Assembly: GCA_946481315.1 (NCBI GenBank)
Contig: CAMLMH010000013.1
Coordinates: 1-64,000 of the forward strand
DNA from: an uncultured Bacteriovorax sp.
Lineage (GTDB): Bacteria; Bdellovibrionota; Bacteriovoracia; Bacteriovoracales; Bacteriovoracaceae
Length of the DNA stretch: 64,000 nt
Direction of reading: 5' to 3'
Below are positions 26,392 through 34,994 of this stretch, piece by piece (within the stretch, counting starts at the first letter, position 1; each line of letters opens with the position of its first letter). The notes below the pieces were generated by a model. That model searched no databases and was not told the DNA's origin. It was given only the letters and a program-made list of their open reading frames with translations. The position numbers and the translations under genes were made by a program.

Positions 26392-27939
26392 GTGAAAACG
26401 ATTAAAATAGTAAATCATTTCTTCATTACCTGTTTAGTGCTGCTCGCTGCTTGTTCCAGCTGGAATGAAATTGAGCGCACACCTGCTGAAGCTTCATCAC
26501 TCATCGATGAAGTCTTTACCATTCATAGTGAAGGAAAGACCTCTTCACAGAGTTCAAAAGAGATTGTTGAAAACCACTTAAACTCCATCCATCAATACGA
26601 TAAATATAAACTCCAATATAAATTTATCAAATCGAGTGAACTTTCCACAACATCACCTTTTAAAGTTGCAATTGAACTTGACGATAAAACGGGCAAATTT
26701 TCCCTTAACATCTTTCACGCTCCTAAAGCTTTCAATGATGCAGACGCTAACCAGTCACTCATAAATTTTGTGGGTAAGATCATAGACAGCAATGAATTTA
26801 ATCATTCCCTTGGTGTATACGAAGCCTACTACAATGCCAGAGAAGGCGATCCTGTTGCCCTTCTGCGCTTTCAAAAATTTAAAGAACCAATTACAGAAAC
26901 TGCTACCCATAAAAAGATTACTGAAACTTTGAAACAGGAAATAAAAGAGCTCAAAAAATGGCAAAAAGAACAAAAAGAAAAAAGAAAAGCTTCACTCGCT
27001 GCTTTAGATAAAGCTTCGGACGATAAGCAATTCCGAACGCTCATTGCGAAGGGTGACAGAAAAGGAGCGGCGAAATTACTGCGCACTTACTTGCCTTGGG
27101 AAGAAATGCCTCCCTTTGAAAAAAAATACTGGGAAACATATCTAGAAGTCATATCCGCCCCCGTTCCACTTTCTGAAAGAGTGCTCATTTATCGCGGAAT
27201 TCAGGATGACTTTGTTCATTCAGGAATAAAAAAAGGTGTTCAGCTTTCACAGAAAGAAGCAATCCTGCAGGATAATGCTTTCGTCATGTCAACGGCCATG
27301 GTGAAAAATCAGGGATCTTGGAACAGAAGATTACGAACTCTGGAAGCAATGTATGACAAAGAAATCAGTAGAAGTTACGGTGATGATGAATTCAAGCGGG
27401 CATCCCGCATTACTGCAATGTTTTCTAATCATGCCGGTGATCCAAATGGTAGTCCATTTCTGTCTTTTACTCCCCGTTTCGAAATTGCCAGCAGCTTCGG
27501 TTACGAGCGCGTATCGGCTTATTTAATTGATCCGCGATTATTACATTTTAACTATGCTTCCACTTTTAGCGGCGAAGTAGAGTTTCTGGTTAACCTAACG
27601 ACCTTCCCGGAAGACCTCGTTGGGATCTGTGATAAAAAGTTACATGATCTGGACAATTATAAAGATGAACTTCGGAAAGAATTCCTGCACAAAAAACTGG
27701 TTGCAAAACTTGAAAAAGAATATGGAGAAAAAGCTCCCGATGTACTGATCAAAATTCAAAAAAACAGTTATTCCTTTTTCCGCGAAAAATCTAATTCTCC
27801 TCTTTCTAAAATCGAAGGCAATGACCCTTCTTCCTCAAATAAGAAATTTTATCAATCCCTGGGAAAAGATACGATGAAGCCTGCTTTAGGTCCCAAGGGT
27901 GAATTGCAATGTAAAGAATTAATCCAGTTGTTCTGGTAG
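26392..27939 (+). CDS. Lipoprotein with ADP-ribosyltransferase-like domain
   Basis: A 515-aa lipoprotein starting at GTG with AGGAG eight bases upstream. The signal peptide ends LLAAC (lipid Cys 21). Residues about 255-405 match the R-S-E ADP-ribosyltransferase layout: YRG (Arg 268), the S-T-S-like FLSFTPRFEIASSFG (358-370), and the E-x-E pair in SGEVEFLV (E395, E397). These three motifs in this order and spacing are the NAD-binding and catalytic set of arginine-type toxins. The preceding part has a charged helix (about 175-205). The tail ends LQCKELIQLFW, similar in layout to the next two genes. It is likely an envelope-anchored or released effector; the target is unknown. First gene of a four-gene operon. 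Confidence 0.72.
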   Translation: MKTIKIVNHFFITCLVLLAACSSWNEIERTPAEASSLIDEVFTIHSEGKTSSQSSKEIVENHLNSIHQYDKYKLQYKFIKSSELSTTSPFKVAIELDDKTGKFSLNIFHAPKAFNDADANQSLINFVGKIIDSNEFNHSLGVYEAYYNAREGDPVALLRFQKFKEPITETATHKKITETLKQEIKELKKWQKEQKEKRKASLAALDKASDDKQFRTLIAKGDRKGAAKLLRTYLPWEEMPPFEKKYWETYLEVISAPVPLSERVLIYRGIQDDFVHSGIKKGVQLSQKEAILQDNAFVMSTAMVKNQGSWNRRLRTLEAMYDKEISRSYGDDEFKRASRITAMFSNHAGDPNGSPFLSFTPRFEIASSFGYERVSAYLIDPRLLHFNYASTFSGEVEFLVNLTTFPEDLVGICDKKLHDLDNYKDELRKEFLHKKLVAKLEKEYGEKAPDVLIKIQKNSYSFFREKSNSPLSKIEGNDPSSSNKKFYQSLGKDTMKPALGPKGELQCKELIQLFW

Positions 27940-27947
27940 GAAATAAA

Positions 27948-30398
27948 ATGACAACGACTTCGAGGATTCTGACATTACTTCTTTCTGTCCTGATCACCAG
28001 CTGTGCTCAGTGGATGTGGGACACACAGACATTAGCGACGCGGTTACCTGCCAGTGATGTTGAAGAAATCAGTTATTATCTTTCGGTAGATAAATTTAAA
28101 TATTATATCAATGAATACAGTGTCGCTCAGGAAGGAAAAGTACCGGATCCGATCATTTCTTATCTCCGTTCAATAACCATTAAAGATATTCTGGAAATGG
28201 GGCTTGAAACAGACGATCTGTCCCAATCTTCAAAATATGACGAGATCATCTACAAACTGCTCAAAGAAAAAAACCTTACAGCCGGAACCACCAAAGAAAA
28301 TCTTAAGTGGAATTATAATTTCTTTAAAAATAAACTTGATGAGGCATTCGCACTCTCAGGAAGTAAGCTGGACATTAACCTCAGTCTGCCAGGTCAGAGT
28401 AGCGACCTTGATCGTGGCACTCCGATAGTTCCTCAAATTCTCGATGCTGAAGAAATGACCCTTGATTCCGGTCATTATATCTCTAACCGCACAACTCGTG
28501 CCATTTTCTGGGAAGCGATAGAAAATAATCGTCCGATTGAATTTCACTTGGGGGATTCGCGTGAATTCCTTAAAGAACTTAAGGACAAACGAGGCGAAAT
28601 TCTTTTTGAAGTTAAACCATTAGCAAAAAACTATAACAAAATTTACATCATTCAGTATCCGGGTGAAAAAACCTATCGTTATGCCATTACCAATATTGGC
28701 GGCCAGGACAGGCTGGATCACCTGACACATCAGATTTCTTTATCTAATTTTGACAACAAAAAACTCAAGACAAAAATTCTGGTTAAAGGCGACATTAAGA
28801 AATTTCATGAGGCCAAGGCACAGGAGCATGCTATGCAGTTGCGCCTGCTTCCGAAAGCAGATCGGGTCATTATCGGCCAGAAAGAATCAATCGACGGTAA
28901 ATTTAGTCTTTTTTGGAAAGTGAAGGCCTTAAAAAATCTCTACGATGAGGATAAGAGTGCCTTTGACGACCTAAGCACGAAAGACCGTGAAAAATTAATG
29001 ACAGTTATGAAAAGTCCTTTTGAAACTCTTTTCAAAGAGAAAAAAATCATTGAGGACACCTACGCCTCTCTGGAAGATACCTTCACCAAAAATCCGGACC
29101 TGATACCTGGGAAATTTAAACTATATAACTACGACAATTTTACGATCGAAATGTGTGACTATGTCTTTGAGACAGAAGATAAAAAGACGATTCGCTGGAG
29201 GGTCGTCTCAAATGTCTGGGGAGATGAAGTTATTCCCATTGCTCAGGCATTAAAAAATACCGGACATGTGAATGTCAGCTACATGGGAACTGCCGGTGCA
29301 TTTGCCACTAAAGGTTATAAAGTTGGAGACCTGGTTATTCCTGCAGCAGTTCGGGACGGCAACAAACTTTTACCATTATCACAGAAAGGGATGCAGATAG
29401 AAGGGGCTAAACAAGGTGGTTCAGTTGAACATGTAGGATCACCTTTTGAGGAAACTGAAGACTGGCTGAAAAAAGCTCAGGCCCAATCTGACTTTGTCGA
29501 AGTTGAAACATCTTATTTACGCCGTATTTTTAATGGACCTCAGGACAAACTGGAAATCTATCTTTTAATTTCAGACATTCTGGGTTCAGAGACTGAAACA
29601 CTGGCACATGCTACCAGCGCCAAAAGAAAAAATGCCCAAAACAAATTGCTGGCAAAACTTTTTGAACGCGACAGCGGAAAAGGGATTCCTTTTCCGAAAA
29701 CTGAAATAGCAACGGATGCTCAGGAAAAAATGAAGAACCTGGTATTCAAAATTCTGGAAAAAAAGAGTGTGGCCTATCGGTACTTCATTTATTCGTCCTT
29801 GAAAGGAAAAAGCAAATTAACTGCAAACGAAATTGAGAAGTTTTCTTCTACCAAAGCTGCTTTCTCTGATGCTTTCATTCTTGAGAGACTGGTTAAAATC
29901 GGGGAACTCATTCACGACATTAAGAAGTCAGTTCCGGAAGCCGGAGAATTCGATGTCGCCTTTTCTAAATCTCTGGTACTGGGAACGTGGCATCCTAAAG
30001 AAGAAAAACTAAATGTCCTACTGAAAGCTAAAAACGCCAATACTGAAAAAGCTCTGCAAAAAGCATTGGAAAAGAACTCTGCTTATCTGAATTCTTTAAA
30101 AGCTTTTGCAAACGTCAGTGCAAGTCAGTCTGGCGGAGACAGCTCAATGATCTGGATGAAAACCCCGGAAAAAATAGACCCGGATTTTCTGGTTAAGATT
30201 TATTCGCTTTCCGGATTTAAGTCAGCTGGTCTCATTAAAAACGTAACTTACAACGGAAATATCACTCTGGATTTTCTTCCTACAGCACGGACAGAAAATC
30301 CGCTTGAGGCTTTTTATCAGGGGTCTGCTCCGGCAGTCACAGGAACTAGTGAAAACAGTTGTCTGGAAGCCATGCGGATGTTCATGCAGATGATTTAG
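27948..30398 (+). CDS. Lipoprotein with nucleoside-phosphorylase (NP-I) domain
   Basis: An 816-aa lipoprotein; signal peptide ends LITSC (Cys 19). Residues about 405-570 carry the phosphorylase/MTAN set: MGTAGAFATKGYKVGDLVIP (446-465, phosphate/ribose strand), EVE (518-520, ribose-binding Glu pair) and LISDILGSETETLAH with D543 in the catalytic ISD position. These enzymes cleave the N-glycosidic bond of nucleosides. The large flanking regions (about 30-400 and 580-816) have no recognised family. The tail PAVTGTSENSCLEAMRMF resembles that of the next protein. It starts 8 bp after the ADP-ribosyltransferase gene. Nucleoside or NAD-related chemistry in the envelope or in prey is inferred. Confidence 0.65.
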   Translation: MTTTSRILTLLLSVLITSCAQWMWDTQTLATRLPASDVEEISYYLSVDKFKYYINEYSVAQEGKVPDPIISYLRSITIKDILEMGLETDDLSQSSKYDEIIYKLLKEKNLTAGTTKENLKWNYNFFKNKLDEAFALSGSKLDINLSLPGQSSDLDRGTPIVPQILDAEEMTLDSGHYISNRTTRAIFWEAIENNRPIEFHLGDSREFLKELKDKRGEILFEVKPLAKNYNKIYIIQYPGEKTYRYAITNIGGQDRLDHLTHQISLSNFDNKKLKTKILVKGDIKKFHEAKAQEHAMQLRLLPKADRVIIGQKESIDGKFSLFWKVKALKNLYDEDKSAFDDLSTKDREKLMTVMKSPFETLFKEKKIIEDTYASLEDTFTKNPDLIPGKFKLYNYDNFTIEMCDYVFETEDKKTIRWRVVSNVWGDEVIPIAQALKNTGHVNVSYMGTAGAFATKGYKVGDLVIPAAVRDGNKLLPLSQKGMQIEGAKQGGSVEHVGSPFEETEDWLKKAQAQSDFVEVETSYLRRIFNGPQDKLEIYLLISDILGSETETLAHATSAKRKNAQNKLLAKLFERDSGKGIPFPKTEIATDAQEKMKNLVFKILEKKSVAYRYFIYSSLKGKSKLTANEIEKFSSTKAAFSDAFILERLVKIGELIHDIKKSVPEAGEFDVAFSKSLVLGTWHPKEEKLNVLLKAKNANTEKALQKALEKNSAYLNSLKAFANVSASQSGGDSSMIWMKTPEKIDPDFLVKIYSLSGFKSAGLIKNVTYNGNITLDFLPTARTENPLEAFYQGSAPAVTGTSENSCLEAMRMFMQMI

Positions 30399-30414
30399 TC
30401 TCTAAGGATATTTT

Positions 30415-32094
30415 ATGAGAAAGTTTTTTTCGACACTGACATTGATTCTTTCACTTGCCGGTTGTGATCATCCAATCACGATTAAAACGACCAGAACCCG
30501 CTATATAGCAAGTGAACATTTAAGTAAGGTTACTGGCAGAGAAAAACTTTCTAAAGGTGTGCGTGAATTACTGCATGAAGAACAAAACTTACACAATAAA
30601 GATTTATGGGGAGCAAGCGCTTTTTCTTCCAATATAAATCCAGAATATGTCCCTGAAAAGAATCCTAAATTTCCGCTCCCTTATTATCTGATCCCGGAAG
30701 ATGAAACGAAATTCCTGCATGCGATTTCTCTGGATGAAAAAGTTTCTTCACAGCTTCTAATGACCATCAGTGGTAAAAAACATTACAAACTTTTTGTTCA
30801 TCCGGAATCAGAAGATCACTATGAGTTTATGAAGAATGCCTATCGATATATTGGACCGGAAGAGACAGAATTTACAGCCTCTCCTACTTCCAGTTATAGG
30901 TCGCTGATTGTATGGAATGAAGAAAACTCAGCAAAGAAACCGTTTATAGCAAAAGTCAGTCTGGATAAAAATGTCATTGGAAGTATCGACCGACTGGTTA
31001 GTGAAAATGAAGTTGAGCGCTCGATTGCGAATCAAAAAGTTTTCGATTCAATCGGGCAAAACAAACTGGCAGCTATGAATGTAAAGATTTACCCCGAATC
31101 CGCTGGGTTGGTCATGTCCAGAGATCTGGCAGGAGCTCCGGAAAAGTTAGGCGGACAACTGATCAGAGAAATACCGGACGAAGTAGTCAAATCTCAGCAT
31201 AAATGGTTTTCTTTTTCGGCTCTCATGAGTCCGAACAAGAAACCGAATCCAATTATCATGGATGTGATTAAAGCCAGTGGTTTAACATCCTATGATTTTT
31301 TTGATCAGTATATGATAAAGGGTTACATGAAAATGTTTGAAGAATTTTCGCTTAAAACGGGAATTAACTTTGAACCGCACTCTCAAAATTTGTGCTTTGA
31401 AACGACTTCTGATTTAAAGCCAACCGGAAAATGGGTCATTCGCGACTTTGGTGGTGTCTGGCCGGATGTACTGACGATGGCGAAAAATAAAGGTCCAGTC
31501 GAAGTTTACATGGATAGTTCCAGCGCAAAGAAATTTAAACTGCGGGGTGGCCGGGGTAATTACATCAGCAGTTATGTCTTTTTCTATAAGAGACAGGTCT
31601 TTGATATGATGTTGAATGAGGTGGCGAAATACGATGCTTCATTAACTCCTGATAAAATTGAAAAACTCAAAACCTCAATCGATGCTATTTTCCTCAAACA
31701 AATCAACACTTATTTGGGGCTTAATCTAAAAGAAGTGCCGACAATGAGTAATTTTAAAAAAATAGAGGAAATGGTTATTAATGAAACCAGAATGTCAGAC
31801 GAAATCAACAAGCGTCCATTGAAACCGGGTCTGGAATTGGAAACGTTTATAAAAGTCAAAAAGAGCAATGAAGAATGGGTCGAGCTATCTACTATGAAGG
31901 GTAAGAGCGAATTTTTTATCACGAACCACGGCATTTATGAAACGGTCAAAGGAAAAATTATTGGTTTTGCCTTATTTAATAAACCAGAACATGAAGAATA
32001 TATTCAGCACAAAGGCAAGCTTCCACGTCTGGAAATGCCTACTCCGGTTACGGGAGGGAGTTGCTGGTCAATGATGACCCGGTTCTTCAATTAA
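30415..32094 (+). CDS. Lipoprotein resembling IucA/IucC siderophore synthetases
   Basis: A 559-aa protein with lipoprotein signal (LSLAGC, Cys 19; next residue Asp). The body follows the NIS-synthetase plan: a FIAKVSLDKN strand (Lys 180 in the ATP-site position), the FEPHSQNLCFE motif (H322-S-Q-N325, matching the family's HGQN) and WVIRDFGGVWPD (R343-D344-F-G-G, matching LRDFxG). IucA/IucC enzymes adenylate a carboxylate and couple it to an amine, normally in the cytoplasm with ATP. Finding the fold in a lipoprotein is unusual. Length is near the family's 580-620 aa. The tail is PVTGGSCWSMMTRFFN. It may be an effector delivered to where ATP exists, or a repurposed fold. Confidence 0.62.
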   Translation: MRKFFSTLTLILSLAGCDHPITIKTTRTRYIASEHLSKVTGREKLSKGVRELLHEEQNLHNKDLWGASAFSSNINPEYVPEKNPKFPLPYYLIPEDETKFLHAISLDEKVSSQLLMTISGKKHYKLFVHPESEDHYEFMKNAYRYIGPEETEFTASPTSSYRSLIVWNEENSAKKPFIAKVSLDKNVIGSIDRLVSENEVERSIANQKVFDSIGQNKLAAMNVKIYPESAGLVMSRDLAGAPEKLGGQLIREIPDEVVKSQHKWFSFSALMSPNKKPNPIIMDVIKASGLTSYDFFDQYMIKGYMKMFEEFSLKTGINFEPHSQNLCFETTSDLKPTGKWVIRDFGGVWPDVLTMAKNKGPVEVYMDSSSAKKFKLRGGRGNYISSYVFFYKRQVFDMMLNEVAKYDASLTPDKIEKLKTSIDAIFLKQINTYLGLNLKEVPTMSNFKKIEEMVINETRMSDEINKRPLKPGLELETFIKVKKSNEEWVELSTMKGKSEFFITNHGIYETVKGKIIGFALFNKPEHEEYIQHKGKLPRLEMPTPVTGGSCWSMMTRFFN

Positions 32095-32104
32095 GGCAAA
32101 AATA

Positions 32105-32896
32105 ATGCTTCTCAATCATCGCTATTTTCCCAATGATAAACCTGTTCTTGTTTTAGTTCACGGATTGCTAAGTTCTCTGGAAACTTTTTTACCGCTGAAG
32201 GAGTTGCTGGAACCACACTTTTCTTTACTGATGGTGGATCAACGAGGTCACGGCCAGAGCCCACCCTCCGGAGATGATTATACAGCTGAAGCAATGGCTG
32301 CTGACCTCAAACGGTTATTGGATCATCTGCAGATAAAAAAAATCTTTCTACTGGGTCATTCCATGGGAGGAAGAACGGCTTTAATGTTCGGTAAGTTATA
32401 TCCGGACATGATCCTCAAGTTGATCATCGAAGATATGGGAATTCACACAAGACAAATTCGTACAGCGGAGCGCGATCAGGAAAAAAAATTATTGGCAGAA
32501 AAAAGTTATACTCCTTCTTTGCTTTTTAAAAATAAAGAAGACATCTTTGCACTCATCTCTCCACTCTATTCCTATGCCAATGATCTGATGAAAACCAAGG
32601 TTATTGAACGGGAAAATGGTTTCGAATTAAAATTCTGGCCTGCTGTTTCTGTCATGTATGGCTATCAGGGAAATTTTACCGATCTCACTTCTACCTTAAC
32701 TGAAACTCAATTTCCCGTATTGTTCATGATCGCTGATCCGGAAATTGGCTCGGCCATGACACCGACCTGCATTGAACATATAAAATTGCATGTACCCCGG
32801 GCAAAACTACTCGAAATAAAAGGTTCCTGGCATACAATGCATAAGACCCATCCGAAGGAGTTTTGCCAGGCGGTGATCGATTTTTGTCAGCAATAA
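32105..32896 (+). CDS. Alpha/beta hydrolase (YbfF-like)
   Basis: A 263-aa cytoplasmic enzyme without signal peptide. The oxyanion region is LVHGLLSSLETF, the strand MVDQRGHGQS follows, the nucleophile is GHSMGG (Ser 86), and the His is in KGSWHTMHKTHP near residue 243. The pattern is that of YbfF-type esterases. It starts 10 bp after the IucA-like gene and is the only member of the operon with no export signal. Its substrate may be linked to the three lipoproteins, but the sequence does not say. Confidence 0.85.
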   Translation: MLLNHRYFPNDKPVLVLVHGLLSSLETFLPLKELLEPHFSLLMVDQRGHGQSPPSGDDYTAEAMAADLKRLLDHLQIKKIFLLGHSMGGRTALMFGKLYPDMILKLIIEDMGIHTRQIRTAERDQEKKLLAEKSYTPSLLFKNKEDIFALISPLYSYANDLMKTKVIERENGFELKFWPAVSVMYGYQGNFTDLTSTLTETQFPVLFMIADPEIGSAMTPTCIEHIKLHVPRAKLLEIKGSWHTMHKTHPKEFCQAVIDFCQQ

Positions 32897-32989
32897 TCCT
32901 GTAATTTTTACTCTCTATGTCTTTCTTTTTACCTCTCATTTTTGGTAGCGAGTATACTCCCGCAAAATTAAAAAATATCGAGGGTTATT

Positions 32990-33562
32990 ATGAAAGCACT
33001 ACTTCTTACTTCACTCCTTTTTTCCACTCTGATTCAGACAGCAACAGGCGAAGAGTCCAGAAAATTTGAAATGATTTCTGATATCGGTGCACATGTTAAA
33101 ATTAAGACTGACGAAGAAGCCGTTCAGGCAGCAGCTTACGTTGATGGCGCTGAAGCTGATCAGTTCATTGAAGGCATGCTCAAACTTAAAAATTCACCAC
33201 TGGCAAAAATAAAACGTCAGGTTGAACTTGATAACTGCAGTGAAACAAGTCAAAACAACGGCCGTGAGGACGGATGGATAGATGGATGTGGAGAAGTTGT
33301 TATTACAGATATGGTAAGAACAGAGTTCGGCCGCGGTGGATGGGCTGAAGCCGGAGCTGGTTATACGTTCTTCGTGGGATTCAGAAGCGATGGAACGGGC
33401 CGTTTCACACACAGCACTCATATGGTAAAGATCTGGGAAGACGTATACGCTGAAACTCTTGACAACACCGGTGATTTCGCAGGAACACTTCTAAAAACTT
33501 ACTCGCTTTCAGCAATCAAAGAATTAGAAAGTAATGAATCTGATTCTATAGCGACCAAATAA
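32990..33562 (+). CDS. Secreted protein, unknown
   Basis: A 190-aa protein with signal peptide MKALLLTSLLFSTLIQTATG. The mature part is acidic with two Cys (DNCSE, DGCGE) and a Gly-rich GRGGWAEAGAGYTFFVGF segment that looks beta-rich. No family is recognised. AGGG precedes the ATG. A weak TATACT -10-like element is at 32953. Its last 17 bases overlap the 3' end of the converging serine-hydrolase gene. Confidence 0.6.
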   Translation: MKALLLTSLLFSTLIQTATGEESRKFEMISDIGAHVKIKTDEEAVQAAAYVDGAEADQFIEGMLKLKNSPLAKIKRQVELDNCSETSQNNGREDGWIDGCGEVVITDMVRTEFGRGGWAEAGAGYTFFVGFRSDGTGRFTHSTHMVKIWEDVYAETLDNTGDFAGTLLKTYSLSAIKELESNESDSIATK

Positions 33563-34451
33563 CAGAGCCTAAGCTCTTTCTTAAGTCACTCAGACCTGAA
33601 CGTTCATACCAATAGGTCTGAGTGGCATTGGAAAGAATCACACTTCCCCGCATTTTTTCAATGTCAATCCAGAAAGAGGTTCCGGTAAAGCCCAGATGAC
33701 CAAATGTCCTTTCGGAACAGCCCTTACCTGCAAGAGTGTTTTCTGTGTCCATGACACGGTCAAAACCAAGAATAAATCTGTCTTCTGTTTTTTGCTCTTT
33801 GTAGGCTTCGCTGAGCTTTTCGATCATCTGTGTTTTTTCCTGCAGGTTCAGTAGCGACCTGCAAAGTCCGTCGACTGTTGCAAACAATCCGGCGTGTGAG
33901 ATAAATTCGCTAATGTTGAAACAGTTATTGTCATGAACAGCTCCGCAGACGATTTGCTTGTTGCGAATTCCATATTCAGGACAAAAAGCGTTTTCAGGAA
34001 GTTTCGTCCAGTAAAGCATCTGCTTATCGAAATAAAACGAGCAAAGCTCTTCAAGTTTTTTTCCTGATTTTTTTTCTATTTCCAGCATACAACGAAGGGA
34101 GGAATAATCCGAATAGAGTGTCTCGCTTTCTTTGATGTCGTAGGCCCAAAGTTCTTCACGCCATTTTTTTTTAGACAACAATCCACCCGAGGGTAAGCCG
34201 CCCTTATGATTCAGAAGTAACATCGTTTGCTTATCGAAAAGCTCCGGCGATTGTAAACGTACAGCAGAATTGGTAAGGGGCTTCGTCAGACTGGCCAGAT
34301 CGAAGTAAAGATATGGTTTCTCGCTCCAGATATCTGCCTGCATTTCGAAACTTTCAAATTTATTCTTATTAAAATCAATAACAGCTACTGCCAGTGAATC
34401 AAAATGCTGATCGCCCATTAATTCAAAGGCCAGGTTTTTAAGTTTTTCCAT
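33546..34451 (-). CDS. Beta-lactamase-family serine hydrolase (class C/YfeW-like)
   Basis: A 301-aa enzyme with no signal peptide. The catalytic SxxK is SLTK (54-57), the second motif is YSD (113-115), and GAVHDNNCFNISEFISHAGLF (about 170-190) matches the VHDxNA...GHAGLF block of the YfeW/EstB group. HLGFTG (252-257) stands in the KTG position. Such proteins act as esterases or D-Ala carboxypeptidase-like enzymes. It is short for the family (350-430 aa) and appears cytoplasmic, which is unusual for a peptidoglycan enzyme. It directly follows the secreted 177-aa gene. Confidence 0.75.
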   Translation of the reverse strand: MEKLKNLAFELMGDQHFDSLAVAVIDFNKNKFESFEMQADIWSEKPYLYFDLASLTKPLTNSAVRLQSPELFDKQTMLLLNHKGGLPSGGLLSKKKWREELWAYDIKESETLYSDYSSLRCMLEIEKKSGKKLEELCSFYFDKQMLYWTKLPENAFCPEYGIRNKQIVCGAVHDNNCFNISEFISHAGLFATVDGLCRSLLNLQEKTQMIEKLSEAYKEQKTEDRFILGFDRVMDTENTLAGKGCSERTFGHLGFTGTSFWIDIEKMRGSVILSNATQTYWYERSGLSDLRKSLGSVIWSL

Positions 34452-34985
34452 TTATTTTGAGTCCGCTTTCATAATCATCTGCATAACTTTGCTGGCAAAA
34501 TCATAACGGTCACTCACAGTGATGACTTTAGATGCTTTGAATTCAACAATATTATTTAATGATTTAGTTTTCTTAAAAGACATTTGCTTCCGGATTCTGG
34601 TTGTCACCAGTTTGGCAGTGTCTTTTTTGGATTGATAAACCAGTGTGACGAGGCCTTCGCCGCTAAATACCTGAGGCATCTTCCCGTCCTCAATCAAATA
34701 AATTGGTGCCAGCATGAATTCACCGTGGCGCATGGGCAACAATTTGTTATTTTCCATTTTAGTAATGGCATTTAATGCAAGAAAACGGGTAAATTCTTTC
34801 TCCGCGTTCTCTGGTGTTACGTCAGCATTTTTAACTGCCCAGCTCATGTTACTGCTAATATCGGACATATCAACTGTTTTGCCAGTGAATTTTGTATAAA
34901 GGGCGGCACAATTTTCGAGACCTTCACATTTTTCCGCAAAGACAGGAAATGAAAAAAATATGATTAAAGTGACTAGAAATTTCAT
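34452..34985 (-). CDS. Secreted protein with faint secretin-N-like segment
   Basis: A 177-aa protein with signal peptide MKFLVTLIIFFSFPVFA and two Cys close together (KCEGLENC). The stretch KFTGKTVDMSDISSNMSWA then EKEFTRFLALNAITKMENN is weakly like the N0 domain of secretins and TonB-type plugs (short beta-alpha-beta with a FLxxxNxxT helix). No confident family. Its stop is adjacent to the start of the serine hydrolase, so they form one unit. Confidence 0.5.
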   Translation of the reverse strand: MKFLVTLIIFFSFPVFAEKCEGLENCAALYTKFTGKTVDMSDISSNMSWAVKNADVTPENAEKEFTRFLALNAITKMENNKLLPMRHGEFMLAPIYLIEDGKMPQVFSGEGLVTLVYQSKKDTAKLVTTRIRKQMSFKKTKSLNNIVEFKASKVITVSDRYDFASKVMQMIMKADSK

Positions 34986-34994
34986 TCGTCCTCC

